A stretch of DNA of 64,000 nucleotides, taken from assembly GCF_000711695.1 (NCBI RefSeq), contig NW_013546956.1:1-64000 (forward strand). Direction: 5' to 3'. Below, piece by piece: positions 46,331 through 56,347 of the stretch. This DNA comes from Tilletiaria anomala UBC 951 (taxonomy: Eukaryota; Basidiomycota; Exobasidiomycetes; Georgefischeriales; Tilletiariaceae). The notes under the pieces were generated by a model. It did no database searches. It was not told the DNA's origin and saw nothing but the letters and a program-made list of their open reading frames with translations. The translations under genes were made by a program, and so were the position numbers. Positions within the stretch are counted from its first letter, which is position 1. Each line of letters begins with the position of its first letter.

Positions 46331-47650
46331 CTAGGAGGTATACATCCAGTCGAATCCCTCTGCCTCTCGACACATCTCTTGCAAGCTAGCCTTAGCGCTT
46401 TTGCTGTAGTTGGTGATGATGGTGGACGTGCTGCGCGCGAGATCGCCAACCTGGACTGTCGCCTGCCAGAGCTTGAGCTGCGTGTCCCGCCCACTCGCAT
46501 CGTCGAGTAGACTGCGGTCGTCGTCCGCAAAGGGCGACCATATAGTGTGGTATCCACGTGCGTCGTGCTGGACAAAGTCAGACGTCGCGGCGGAGGCATT
46601 CGCGCTCCTCTTCGCAGTGCTTTGCGCAGCAGAGATCGGATCAGCACCAAGGCGGTCGGAATCGTGTGTGTGCGGGTCGAGCAGGTCAAATTCTGGGTGA
46701 GTGGGACCTGTGCGAAATGCTTTGGGGATGTGCAAACGCCTGGTCTCTCTGCGCGCTTTGCTTAGGTTGTGTTCGGCTTGGAGGGCGCGGCGAGTCATGG
46801 CGCCTGGGTTCGAGAGCTCCGCGAGGCGTTGTAAGCGTACACACTCGCGTCGCGCGACTGGCGGTGGGAGGGGCATGTCGAGCAGGCGCCGTTTTCGTGA
46901 GCATGGCGGTAGCTGCTTGCTGCTGTCTGGCTGGAGCTGCCGTTTGAGCGCTTGCAGCGCTTGGCGTACTCCTCCCTTCCAGGACTCCGCCCCCGGTAGG
47001 CCGCGTTCGATACCAACATCGAAGCGGCATATCTCTGCGATGCGTTCGGGGTCCTGCGGAAGGTAGATGCTGTTCTCCTCGTTAGCCGTGCCCGTTACAC
47101 CGGTCTGATCGTGTGTCATGTCGTCCATTGTTCCTTCTCCCATTCCATCTTCATGTATGTTGCCTTCTTCATCGCTCTCTGCTTCCCTTGGGGCATACCC
47201 CCGCTCATCACTTCGCCCCTGTGGGAGTTGCTCAGCCGAGTCGTCGTGAGTGAGGTCGATGATGCGTCTGCCGAAAGGACTCCCCGCTGAGACCGTCCTT
47301 TCGCGTACCATCTCAGCACTACCGCTCACGCTGGCGCTCGTGTTGGCAAGCTCGACGATGCTCCCTGTCGCGGACATGTCACTGCTGTCGTCCTCTCTTC
47401 CGATGCCTTGCGGGCGGCCAGATGCGTCATGCGTCAAAGAATTAAAACGCGACTCGGATATGAACGGCAGCCTATCTGTACTGCTCCATGAGTCGTCTTG
47501 ATGCGCTGTAGCTGTATTAATGGCGTCGCCAGCGGCAGAAGGTGCAGAGGAGGAGCGGTCGGAAAGCGTAAAGGTGACGGCTGCGGCCACGAGACGCTCG
47601 TCGGTCGAGGACGTGCTCGTGCGCGTGAGCTCAACGGCTGCCGCAGGCAT
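46331..47650 (-). CDS. Hypothetical protein with SUMO-interaction-like motif
   Basis: Single open frame of 439 aa from the first ATG (MPAAAVELTRTSTSS). I do not recognise the family. The first half is Ser/Asp-rich and probably disordered, and contains RRIIDLTHDDS, a good match to a SUMO-interacting motif (hydrophobic core IIDLT flanked by acids). Related short motifs occur before and after (NSLTHDASG, DDMTHDQTG), forming a loose THD repeat. The second half is more ordered and basic: WKGGVRQALQALKRQLQ, SRKRRLLDMPLPPPVARREC, RRALQAEHNLSKARRETRRL (a likely helix), then a C-terminal segment LARSTSTIITNYSKSAKAS. Nuclear location is plausible. The length, Ala/Ser codon use and tight spacing from SEC62 (71 bases between stops) support a real gene. 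Confidence 0.7.
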   Translation of the reverse strand: MPAAAVELTRTSTSSTDERLVAAAVTFTLSDRSSSAPSAAGDAINTATAHQDDSWSSTDRLPFISESRFNSLTHDASGRPQGIGREDDSSDMSATGSIVELANTSASVSGSAEMVRERTVSAGSPFGRRIIDLTHDDSAEQLPQGRSDERGYAPREAESDEEGNIHEDGMGEGTMDDMTHDQTGVTGTANEENSIYLPQDPERIAEICRFDVGIERGLPGAESWKGGVRQALQALKRQLQPDSSKQLPPCSRKRRLLDMPLPPPVARRECVRLQRLAELSNPGAMTRRALQAEHNLSKARRETRRLHIPKAFRTGPTHPEFDLLDPHTHDSDRLGADPISAAQSTAKRSANASAATSDFVQHDARGYHTIWSPFADDDRSLLDDASGRDTQLKLWQATVQVGDLARSTSTIITNYSKSAKASLQEMCREAEGFDWMYTS

Positions 47651-48187
47651 ATGGGTGGGCTTCTAGGCTTGGCCCTTTTTACGCTCGTTAATTTTGTTCA
47701 GCGGCGAAGTTCGTTGCTAATCTGGCTGGCGATTGAGGTCATGTAGCTGATGCCACTATTGAGATAATTTGTGCAAAAGCACTCCAAGGATAGGCCGCTC
47801 CTCTCGACTTTCTTTCGGGGGTGTGGAGCAGCGAGCGAAATAGAAAATTGGTCAACTCGCGACAGCCAGCGAAACGGAAATCTACGGGATATGGTCCAAG
47901 GCCCGGATATTTGTTCAACTCCTCGAAAGTTTTCGTTCTAGATGCGCTCCAATTCTCTCTTGAATTCCCAGAGCTGAGGGGAAATTCGTGGATTTCGGAG
48001 TTGCCCGCCCCCAGTCATCAGGTCCTGAGTGTCTTCCAACAGACTTTGATGTCATCATGGGGAACTGCAACTCAACATCTGACGAGTTCAGTCTTTAGCG
48101 TTGCGATCTTTCGAATGTCCGCCTCGTTCATTTTCATCACCAGAGTTCCTGCGAATGTGCTGGAGCAACCCCTGAGAACGCCACCGA
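47651..48187. promoter_or_regulatory. Divergent promoter region, hypothetical gene / THI6
   Basis: 537 bases between divergent starts. I looked for a thiamine pyrophosphate riboswitch before THI6 and found only an isolated CTGAGA near 48173, with no partner helix sequence. No gene seen. Confidence 0.4.
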
Positions 48188-50216
48188 ATGGACATCAAAA
48201 TGGCTACACCACGGACGCTCGACGCCGGCAGCGGCCCGGCGTTGGACAAATCCAGCCTCTCCTATTCACTCTACCTCGTCACCGCTCGCCAGCAGATCCA
48301 TCCGGATGCAACAGCGAAACTTGGCCTTCCCCCCAATGCCTCGCCCTTGGAAGTGTATCTCAAGCATTTGGAACTGATCCTGCAAACGGGAAAGGTCACA
48401 ATACTGCAGCTTCGCGAAAAGGACGTTGAGCCAGCCATTGACAATGGCGACTTTCTCGAGCTTGCGCAAAAGAGCCTCGAGATTTGCGACCAGGTGAGTT
48501 CTTCTTCCATTTTATCTTGCCGATAGAAAAGACGCTAAATAGACTCTGTAAATAGTACGACATTCCCATGCTGATCAATGACAATATCAGCGTATGCTTG
48601 GCCCTGCCGCTGCGCGTCGGGCTGCACATTGGGCAGTCGGACATTCCTCTCGAGATAGCGCGTCGCATGCTTGGCCCGCACCGTCTGATCGGTGTATCTG
48701 CAAAGAAGCAGCCACATGTACATGCTGCTCGCAAGTTGCTCAATGTCGCCGATCCTATCAGTGGCAAAGTCGTGCGAGTGCCCGCTGCAGACTATGTTGG
48801 CGTTGGCGCCGTGTACGGCACACAGAGCAAGGTGGGCCTCAGCTCTGCAGACATTCTCGGCCCGCGTGGCGCGGCCCAAGTCATTCGCGCGTGCCACGAG
48901 CCGCTTATCGACTGTGAGACCGGAGAGCGCCTGCCGCTCATGCGCAGTGTGCTCATCGGAGGTATTAATCGCCGCACCGCCAAACGCGCACTGTTTGCCA
49001 CTATTGGCCCCAGCCGCGTGAATGCCGATGGCGTCGCCGTCATTTCGGACATCTATGCCTCACCTTCGCCGGAAATTGCCGTCGGAGAACTCCGTTCTGT
49101 TGTCGACGACTGCCTTGTCACGCTGTCCGGCGCCGCTGAACGCTCTTTTGTCGCGATCAATGAGGATCTTACACATAACGATCTGATCGAACGCGTCACG
49201 CGCCTGCAAAAGGCACATTCGGCATCGAATGCTACGCCTCCGCTCATCCAGACCATCACCTCGCACGTGTCGTCCACGCTGAGCGCCAACGTTGCGCTGG
49301 CGCTCCGTGCGTCCCCGATCATGTCGCACCAGGCTGAGGAAGCGGACGATCTGAGCAAGTTCACCGGTGCGGTCGTGCTCAACATTGGCACCATTGGCGA
49401 GGAGAGCAGGAAAGGCATGCGAGCTGTGGGAGCCGCTGCAAATGCTGGCAAGCGACCCGTCGTGCTGGACCCCGTCGGCGTTGGTGCAAGCACGTTCCGG
49501 AAGCAGATCGTGGAAGGTGAATCAAGGCGGCGCCAGCTTCGAATCCAGGTATCGCTTTGGATGGTGTTGACGTCCATTACTCCCCCCCTTGTCCCCGCCC
49601 AGAAATCCTCAACCACACGCAGGTCACTCTAATCAAGGGCAACGCGGCAGAGTTGTCGAGCTTGGCAGGGCTCGGCGAGGTGCAAACCAGCGGTGTCGAC
49701 TCGGGGAGCGGCTCACTGTCAGACCCGATCAAGTTGGTCACGACGCTCGCCCAACGAGAGCGCTGCATCGTCTTGCTGACCGGCAAGCGCGACTACCTCA
49801 CCGACGGCCACACGGTTGCGATGGTCGATAATGGCCATGAACTCCTCGGGCGCATTACGGGAAGCGGCTGCGCACTCGGCGTCGCGCTGGCCATCGGCAT
49901 GGCGCGCGGCTGCGCTTTCAGCCAGAGTCTGCCCGGTGATCCCGGCCTCGGAACAAATGTGGCGCGCCTCATGGTCGACTGCACGCCGGAACTCGTCTTT
50001 GCAGGTGCCTTGCTTGGCTTGCTGAGCGTGACGATCGCGTCCGAGCTGGCGGCGGAAGACCGAGCGGTGCACGGTCCTGGAACGTTTATTCCCGCCTGGC
50101 TCGACGCTCTGAGCCGCATCGACGAGTCTATCCTCGCGAGCCGTGCAAAACTGAGCATTCATAAGTACAAGCAGGATACATGCGGCCACGATGAGATCGA
50201 CACGGGCATGTCATAG
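48188..50216 (+). CDS. THI6: Bifunctional thiamine-phosphate synthase / hydroxyethylthiazole kinase
   Basis: Three exons: 48188-48493, 48556-49516 and 49603-50216, giving 626 aa. The N-terminal ThiE half (about 25-245) shows SLYLVTARQ, TILQLREKD, IPMLINDNISVCLAL, VGLHIGQSDIP and ADYVGVGAVYGTQSK. The ThiM half (about 290-610) shows PLIQTITSHVSSTLSANVAL, ALRASPIMSHQAEEADDL, VVLDPVGVGAS, VTLIKGNAAEL and LLGRITGSGCALGVALA. The protein joins the pyrimidine and thiazole moieties to make thiamine phosphate and phosphorylates the thiazole alcohol. The second donor was chosen over a later GT because it restores VEEILNHTQVTLIKGN. Start is the first ATG (MDIKMATPRT); the second Met at residue 5 is also possible. 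Confidence 0.95.
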
Positions 50217-50602
50217 ACTGTATCACTTCTATTTTTTTTCGCTTGAGTCATCGATCAACCGTGTCCCAGGGAGGCGTCGCTGCGCTGCCTTTTCTTGAGA
50301 CCACTCGTCGCGCGTCCGCTGTTCGGATGTTGAAACAACAATTCACCAGATGTGCGGCCGGGTCGATTGCAATTGCGAGATAATAACACCGTCGTGTATT
50401 TTCTTTCTCTTGCTGGGTGAGTACCAGGGCCGATTGATCAGGCTTATCCCGCAAGGGTGGGTCAGCGCGACAATTGACTGGAGCCCGTGACTCGTTGCCA
50501 ACCAATTTGAACCCCTCAACCTGATAGAGTCTTGCGCTGGCAGGACGGTACAGAAGCGACTGGAGGCAAAAGGATTCCTCGCCTTTGTACTCCTCGGAGG
50601 AC
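50217..50602. other. Intergenic, THI6 3' side
   Basis: 386 bases between the THI6 stop and the terminator of the converging tRNA gene. It begins with a T-run soon after the stop, consistent with a 3' UTR. No gene seen. Confidence 0.45.
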
Positions 50603-50612
50603 AAAAAGAAAA
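50603..50612 (-). terminator. Pol III T-run terminator of tRNA-Leu(UAG)
   Basis: On the minus strand, TTTT directly follows the tRNA 3' end, then C and TTTTT. Either can stop RNA polymerase III. Confidence 0.75.
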
Positions 50613-50718
50613 TGATGCCTGTGGGGTTCGAACCCACGATCCCTAAGGACTTGCGTCTAGTCCGCTGCAGCGTTGAAATAACCTAAAGCAAGCACACTAA
50701 CCACTATGCGAAGGCATC
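50613..50718 (-). tRNA. tRNA-Leu(UAG) with intron
   Basis: Minus-strand cloverleaf. Acceptor stem GATGCCT pairs perfectly with AGGCATC; discriminator A. Anticodon stem CTTGC pairs with GCAAG. The loop TT-TAG-G gives anticodon UAG (50695-50693). A 36-nt intron (50691-50656) interrupts the loop after base 37. The long variable arm TCCTTAGGGATC and T arm GTGGG-TTCGAAC-CCCAC fit a class II leucine tRNA. The D stem is weak, with two G-U pairs. Base 38 as read is C; the exact intron ends may differ by one. Confidence 0.9.
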
Positions 50719-51982
50719 AGATCCCGGAGTTTCGGGTTTCTCATTATGTTGGTGCCACATTGAGATCCAACGAGCACACTTCAATCATAACATCCATTGC
50801 CAAAATCCCCGCTTTCGGGGGCGTGGCGTGATGCGCAGTCCGCCTACACTCTGCCGTCTTGCACCCGCACTGTCTGTCTGCTTGGTTGCTCGGTGTTTGC
50901 TGGAGCTGTACGCGTTCTGTGCCGTCGCTAAGAGGTCAAAAGTCAAGCCAGCTATGCTGCAGTTGGGGACACACAGCAGCACCGACGCTGCTGCAACCAT
51001 GGGCTGGTCTGCTTGTCCATTGGTAGAGGTGCGGGGAACTCTGGATGATGCGAACGCTTTCACAGAGCCGATGCTGTTCAAGGCGCGGTAGGCGTCATAT
51101 GACGCTGAGGGCACAGTGCACACGGCTAATGCAAATGATCTTTAGTCGGGGCAGCCTTTGCGCGTGCGATGGGTGACGACATGGGTTACTACAAGTGCTG
51201 AAAGCTGTCAACGGCATTGTTGTTGCTGCGGGTATGCATGCCACCGGACTTCTCTTCCCTCATTAGAGAATCTCCAGCATAGGCATGTGTCTGGAGATTG
51301 AGATAATATAGGACAGCAGATGGCCACCCTATAGGAATTCAGAGCAACCAGCAACCCTTTACCTGTTCTCATCATCGCCTCTCACATAGGCTCTGGCATC
51401 AGCCGCAGCAGTGGCTGTGCAGCAGCGCGCTCACCGCACACGAATCGATCTGGCAGCCGCGGCCCGAATTTGTGAGAATGCGTATGTGTATAAGTAGTTG
51501 CACTGCCACAGCCACAAGCATAAAACGCACAGACACGCACAGTAGCTGCATCAGTCTGTCAGTCAGGCAGCCTTGGGCAATCAACACAGGACAGTCGCCT
51601 GGCGCCCATGCGGGCCCGGTTGGCAAAGCGTGCGTATCGTACAAGACACTGACGGGGTACGAGACTGCAGCGGTGCCCCTCCTGAACACAGGCAGCTGGC
51701 TGCGTCCACGTCCACTTCTCCAGTGCTATACCCGCAATCAAGCAACACTCGTCCTATTCTATTCCATCCTATCCAATCCCCATCCGTCCTATCCAATCCG
51801 TTCATCCTCGACCCCCCCGCCCATTACAAGACTGGCTATAGTAAAGATACCGCCCGCCGTCGTACCCGGTTCAGAACGCCCATAAACATACGTGCTCTGG
51901 TACAGTCACTTTCTCCCCAGGTGTAGACTGATTCGCTCGCTGCGGATCCAAAGTTTCGATCACATCAGAAAGGACACCAATC
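50719..51982. other. Intergenic, upstream of the CYSTM gene
   Basis: 1.26 kb with no recognisable coding sequence. A short-period repeat of the type ATTC/CATCCTATCC occurs at about 51750-51810. The region nearest 51983 should hold the CYSTM promoter and leader. Confidence 0.4.
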
Positions 51983-52771
51983 ATGTCAGCCAAGGATGTG
52001 AGTTCATATGTCGCAGCGCTGCGCGGCTCGGAGCAAACACTTTGCGGTGCGCTGCATGGCCATCATACCAACTGATAGACCGTCGCCGTCTCAAGTACAC
52101 GTGATGAACTGACAGAGTCGTCTCTCTCCTCTCCACCTTTCCCCCTCGCCTTGGCCCCGTGTCTGCATCAAACGACGGATCGTTCGCTCCCCAGTACTAC
52201 GGTGGCGGCGGACAGCCGCAGGGTGGAAACCCACAGGGCGGATACCCGCAGCAGGGATATGGAGCCGGATACCCGCAACAGGGCTACGGCCAGCCGCAGC
52301 AGGGAGTGAGTTGAAAGAACGAGCCCGCTAGCCGCCAGCCGAAGCCGCGTTCATAGTTCCCATGATCTCTGACCCACACCCCACCCTCCCCACCTTCGCT
52401 GCACACCACACTATCCCGCACCCGCCTCCGTCACTTCGCACGCTGTGCGCAGGGCTACTACCCACCACCGCCACAGCAGGCCTACGGCGCGCCGCCGCCC
52501 GGCCAGCAGGGCGGCTACTACCCGAACCCGCAGCCGCAGCCAGTGTACGTGCAGCCGCAGTCTAAGAAGGGTGGCGGAGGTGGCGCAGGAATGGGCTGTA
52601 TGGCGTGCTGCGCCGGTATGCTGGCTTGCTGCTGTCTCGAGGATCTCTGCTTGGAGTGAGTATCGCGCTACCTGCTTGCCTTGCGTTGGTTCGTTTGTGT
52701 GTGCACCCACCCCGGCTCGGCTTGCTGACGGCGCTTGCTGTCCCTCATGTCATCGCAGCTGCATATTCTAA
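51983..52771 (+). CDS. CYSTM-domain protein (Cys-rich membrane tail)
   Basis: Four exons: 51983-51997, 52195-52305, 52453-52655 and 52759-52771, giving 113 aa. After MSAKD the protein is a Gly/Gln/Pro/Tyr-rich repeat (units like GGYPQQGY and GQPQQGYYPP). It ends in a Cys-rich transmembrane module, MGCMACCAGMLACCCLEDLC then LDCIF. This matches CYSTM proteins, small tail-anchored membrane proteins linked to stress tolerance in yeasts and plants. The last intron is inferred: GTGAGT overlaps a TGA that would end the protein at LCLE, and splicing to the final 13-nt exon gives the usual LDCIF end. Without it the protein would be two or three residues shorter. Tyr/Gln repeats suggest a flexible cytosolic arm. 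Confidence 0.82.
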
Positions 52772-54124
52772 GCGTCCACCTCGACCTCGACCCCTCTTCT
52801 TCCCACCTTCACACGCACGGCACATGTACATGGCGCGTACACAGACGCCAGAAGACAGCAGCGTGTGGTGGCAAGGTATAGAATGACGAGCGAGCACGCC
52901 CAGGGCCGCGTCATCTGTGCGTAGGACTGCTCTCAGCCTTTGTGATGCTCTCCTGCCCATTTCGATCCCGATGATGCATACCGCTCGCTATTTGTTTAAA
53001 GAACCAAACACAGGCGCTCCAGAAAACTCAACAGTACACCCGTCGCCCTTTCCCGCTTTTTCCTGCGCGCAACATTTCCAAGCACGCAGCGAGATTGTTA
53101 CCAGCTCTCTCGCGGTTGCGCACCTCTTCTTGCTTCGTAGTCTCCCCGCTCCGTGCCTAAACGCTTGATCGAACGAACGACTGAATGAACAGTGGATGTA
53201 CGGGAGGTGGTGATGAATACATGATACATGCATGATGCTTGGTAGTTGAACTATGATGTATCGTGATCCCACTCGAGTGGCCCGCGACGATGGAGTCAGA
53301 TTCCTGACCATAGCGTGGGCATGAACGACGCGTACACATCCTGGAGAACTACGAGCGTTTCACAACTGCTTCATTCCATGTACTCAAGACTGTGCGTACC
53401 AGTGTCCCATACAAATCCGCGTTATACCCTTGCAAGTCGGCAGAAAGATGCAGGCCCAATCGATCCGAAGTTCCATATGAAGCGGCCTACACTCCACATG
53501 CGCATGCCCTGAGGGTACTAGCCGTCTCTGCTCACGATTGCGATCGCGCCACCTCGACTTGAATTGACCCGACCCGAGTCGGCTCGACTCGCAGTGCAGT
53601 CAGTGGCTGGGACTCGACGCTCATCATGCATGCATAATGCATTCGCAGTGTCAGGCCCATCCTGCACACTTCTACGCAATCAGATGCACCTACTTTTGCA
53701 TCTCATCATGCGACCAAAGCTGGCGCGCACGCAACTTGAACAGCTCATGCTCGACCGTGCATCGCATGTCACACTTCGGCGGCACTCGCACTGTATAGTC
53801 ACAAGGCGGGTCATAGTATGAAATGCCATTTTGTTACAAGGAGACATGGAGAGTGAGAACTGCATACAGTCAGACAATACACAGTACCACAAGGTGGTGG
53901 TGATAGGGATGCGGCGGACGAGCGCTGCCTTCGATCCTGACGCTCCTCCCATCGATTGAGCGAGCGTGGCCGGCGTGCACAGGCTGGTAAGCGGATGGAA
54001 GTGCGATTAACTCTCGCCCTTTGCTCCTTCTCCCATCCAGCCTGCAGACATCACTCAAACGGACTGCCTCCTGCCCTGTATTGAGCGCCGCTGCGCTTGC
54101 GAGCAAAAATCCAAGTCAAGCAGC
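52772..54124. other. Convergent intergenic region CYSTM / RPS4
   Basis: 1.35 kb between the stops of two converging genes. No coding signatures. A local GAC/GAG-rich stretch with partial inverted symmetry (CCCGAGTCGGCTCGACTCG) lies near 53572-53592. Confidence 0.4.
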
Positions 54125-55375
54125 TTAGTTGCCCGCAGCAGACTCCTTCTGCTTCCTCCTCTGGTCACGCTCCTCGGTGATGGTCAGCTTGACACCGCCG
54201 CCGCGGGGGACGGAGATCCAGTGCTTTCCGTCAGTGCCGGTAACGAAGATGTTGCCGACACGCGTGCTGAACTCCCGGCCGAGCGGGTCGCGAACGTGGA
54301 CAATGTCGAAGCCGCCCGGGTGCCTCTCACGCCCGGTGATGATGCCTGCACGACCCTGGTTACGGCCGCCAGTGATCATGACGGACGCGCCCGTGTCGAA
54401 CTTGATGTGCTCCAGAAGTTTGTTCTCCTCGATGCTGTACTTGACTGTGTCACCGGCGCGAATCACTGGGTCCGGGTAGCGGATCGTGCGACCGTCGTGA
54501 GTGACAATGTGTGGCACGCCCTTGGAGCCGAGCTGGATCTTCTTGACCTTGAGTAGCTTGTACGAAGCCTCCTCAGGGGTGATGCGGTGGACAACAAAGC
54601 GGCCCTTGACATCGTACAGGATGCGGAAGTGCTCGCCGGACTTCTCAATCGAGACGACGTCCTGGAACCCGGTCGGGTAGCACGTGTCGGTGCGGACCTT
54701 GCCGTCGACTTTGATCAGTCGCTGTGCGCAGATGGTGGTGACCTCACGCCCGTTCAAAGCGTACTTTAAGCGGTTGCGGAGGAGAACCTGAATTCAGGCG
54801 GCAAAGTGTGTCAGTGCAAAGCAGTTGCACGATGTGCAGTGCGCCAAACACTCCATCTCGCCCCAATCGTCCACCCCCCGCTGAGGTAACCATGCTTTCC
54901 CCTTAAATGGCTGCGTATCACCACAACATAAACCTGCTGCTCGCTTTCTTGCAGCTGGCTGCCAAGCTCAGACAGGATCCAAGATCAAAATTCCGCACGC
55001 CGCACGGGCTAGGCGTTCCCAACAGGCAGTAGGAAAGCCATGCATAAATTGTTGATGGTCATCTCTGCTATCCTCCTCTCCTGCTTCTCTTTTGGGTTGC
55101 TTCTGTTCAAGTAAATGTCTGCCGTTGAATCCACCAGAGCCTTTCCAGAAGCAGCGAGCAATCCCTCCTTTTGATTTCGACCGCGCTCAAATCCCGCTTG
55201 ACGTCCCGGAAGGGCGCCATGTGTCGAGACGACTACTCACAATGAGGGGAAGGCTCTCACGGAGCTTGTGTGGGCCTGGCGACGGCCTCGGCGCGTACGT
55301 GCCCGACAGCTTGTCAAGCATCCATGACGACGGAGCCGCCAGGCGCTTCAGGTGCTTTCTCGGACCGCGAGCCAT
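54125..55375 (-). CDS. RPS4: 40S ribosomal protein S4 (eS4)
   Basis: Two coding exons on the minus strand, 55375-55241 and 54787-54125, giving 265 aa, close to the 261 aa of yeast. [20 protein letters not shown] and [20 protein letters not shown] are the invariant N-terminus. [13 protein letters not shown] continues after the intron. [45 protein letters not shown] and [16 protein letters not shown] complete the S4 and KOW regions. The protein is a structural part of the small ribosomal subunit. The 453-nt intron is by far the longest of the window and may host a small RNA. Confidence 0.97.
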
Positions 55376-56347
55376 CTTGCAATCTTGTCTGTGCAGAAAA
55401 CACGAGATGGGATGGATTGACGTCGTGCAATGAAACTGCTTGGCAATGTGAAGTTGAAGAAGAATGAGATGGTCGGCTACAGCAGACAGGAGTTGCTGCT
55501 GCCTGGGTGACCTCTGGCTGGCCAGGCTGTGGTGCGAGGGCGGAAGCGCTCTCTGCCGCTGAGGACAGGTGGGTGGTGGGCGCCGCGTCGCACGCGAGCA
55601 GTGGCGGTAGCACACCACGCAGGGCTGAAGTGCTGCGGCAAGTGCACTCTCTAATACACGTAAATCCGTTCACATCCAAGCCAAGCACAATACAATCGAG
55701 TGAACAGCCGCGGCCCCATTTTCCCTGCGAGTTTGTGAACTCCTTCGTATAGGTCACCGCCCAGATAGGTAGGAGCCACCCTTTCACTGCATGAATAGGC
55801 TGCTGTCGAGGTGCTTATGGCTAACACATATGATAATCGGATCGACACGCCTTCGTGCCTCGTGACTGTTGTGAGCGCCTATGTATAGCCTGCCGAGAAT
55901 GCCAAAAGCGCATGCTTGATCCTGCGTTGATGCGGACCTGTGTCCCTTCACTCCGAGTTGCTTTGTCTTCTCGCGCACATCCAACCGAGCGACAATTGCA
56001 GTAGCGCGGTCTCGCTAATGTCTTTGCTACACGGCATCGTTCAGCAATCTCGCATGATCCACTCGGCTCGTCCAGAAGGACCCGATGGCGGAAGCAGTCT
56101 CACAGTCTCCGACTTCATGTAACACATTCTGGCCCTTTAAGATCGTATGGACGACTCGCCACCTTCGACAGGCTTCTATTCAAGATGCGCAATATGCGTT
56201 GCGTGCATGTAGCTCTCAACTCGCGGCAACTGTCATGGGTATACGATTCTTCTATTAATGGAATGCTGATATGACTGAGGTCAACGGTGGCGTGGGGAGC
56301 ATTCATTACCGTGGATAATTGTGAAATGGTCACCTACGCTTTCCTAC
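55376..56347. other. Intergenic, RPS4 promoter side
   Basis: 972 bases between the RPS4 start and the stop of the DnaJ gene, both on the minus strand. The RPS4 promoter lies here. I recognise no ribosomal-protein promoter box with confidence and no gene. Confidence 0.4.

Noticed and set aside
48120-48187. Possible TPP riboswitch before THI6
   Set aside because: An isolated CTGAGA is present, but the second conserved half (ACC..TGAACCTGATC..) was not found in the leader or in the first intron.
49517-49549. Alternative later donor (GTATCG) for THI6 exon 2
   Set aside because: Using it breaks the reading frame, while the GTGAAT donor restores VEEILNHTQ of the ThiM family.
53520-53600. Possible hairpin element or small satellite of CGACT/GAGTCG
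   Set aside because: Symmetry is partial and short; no repeat unit or transcript feature could be defined.
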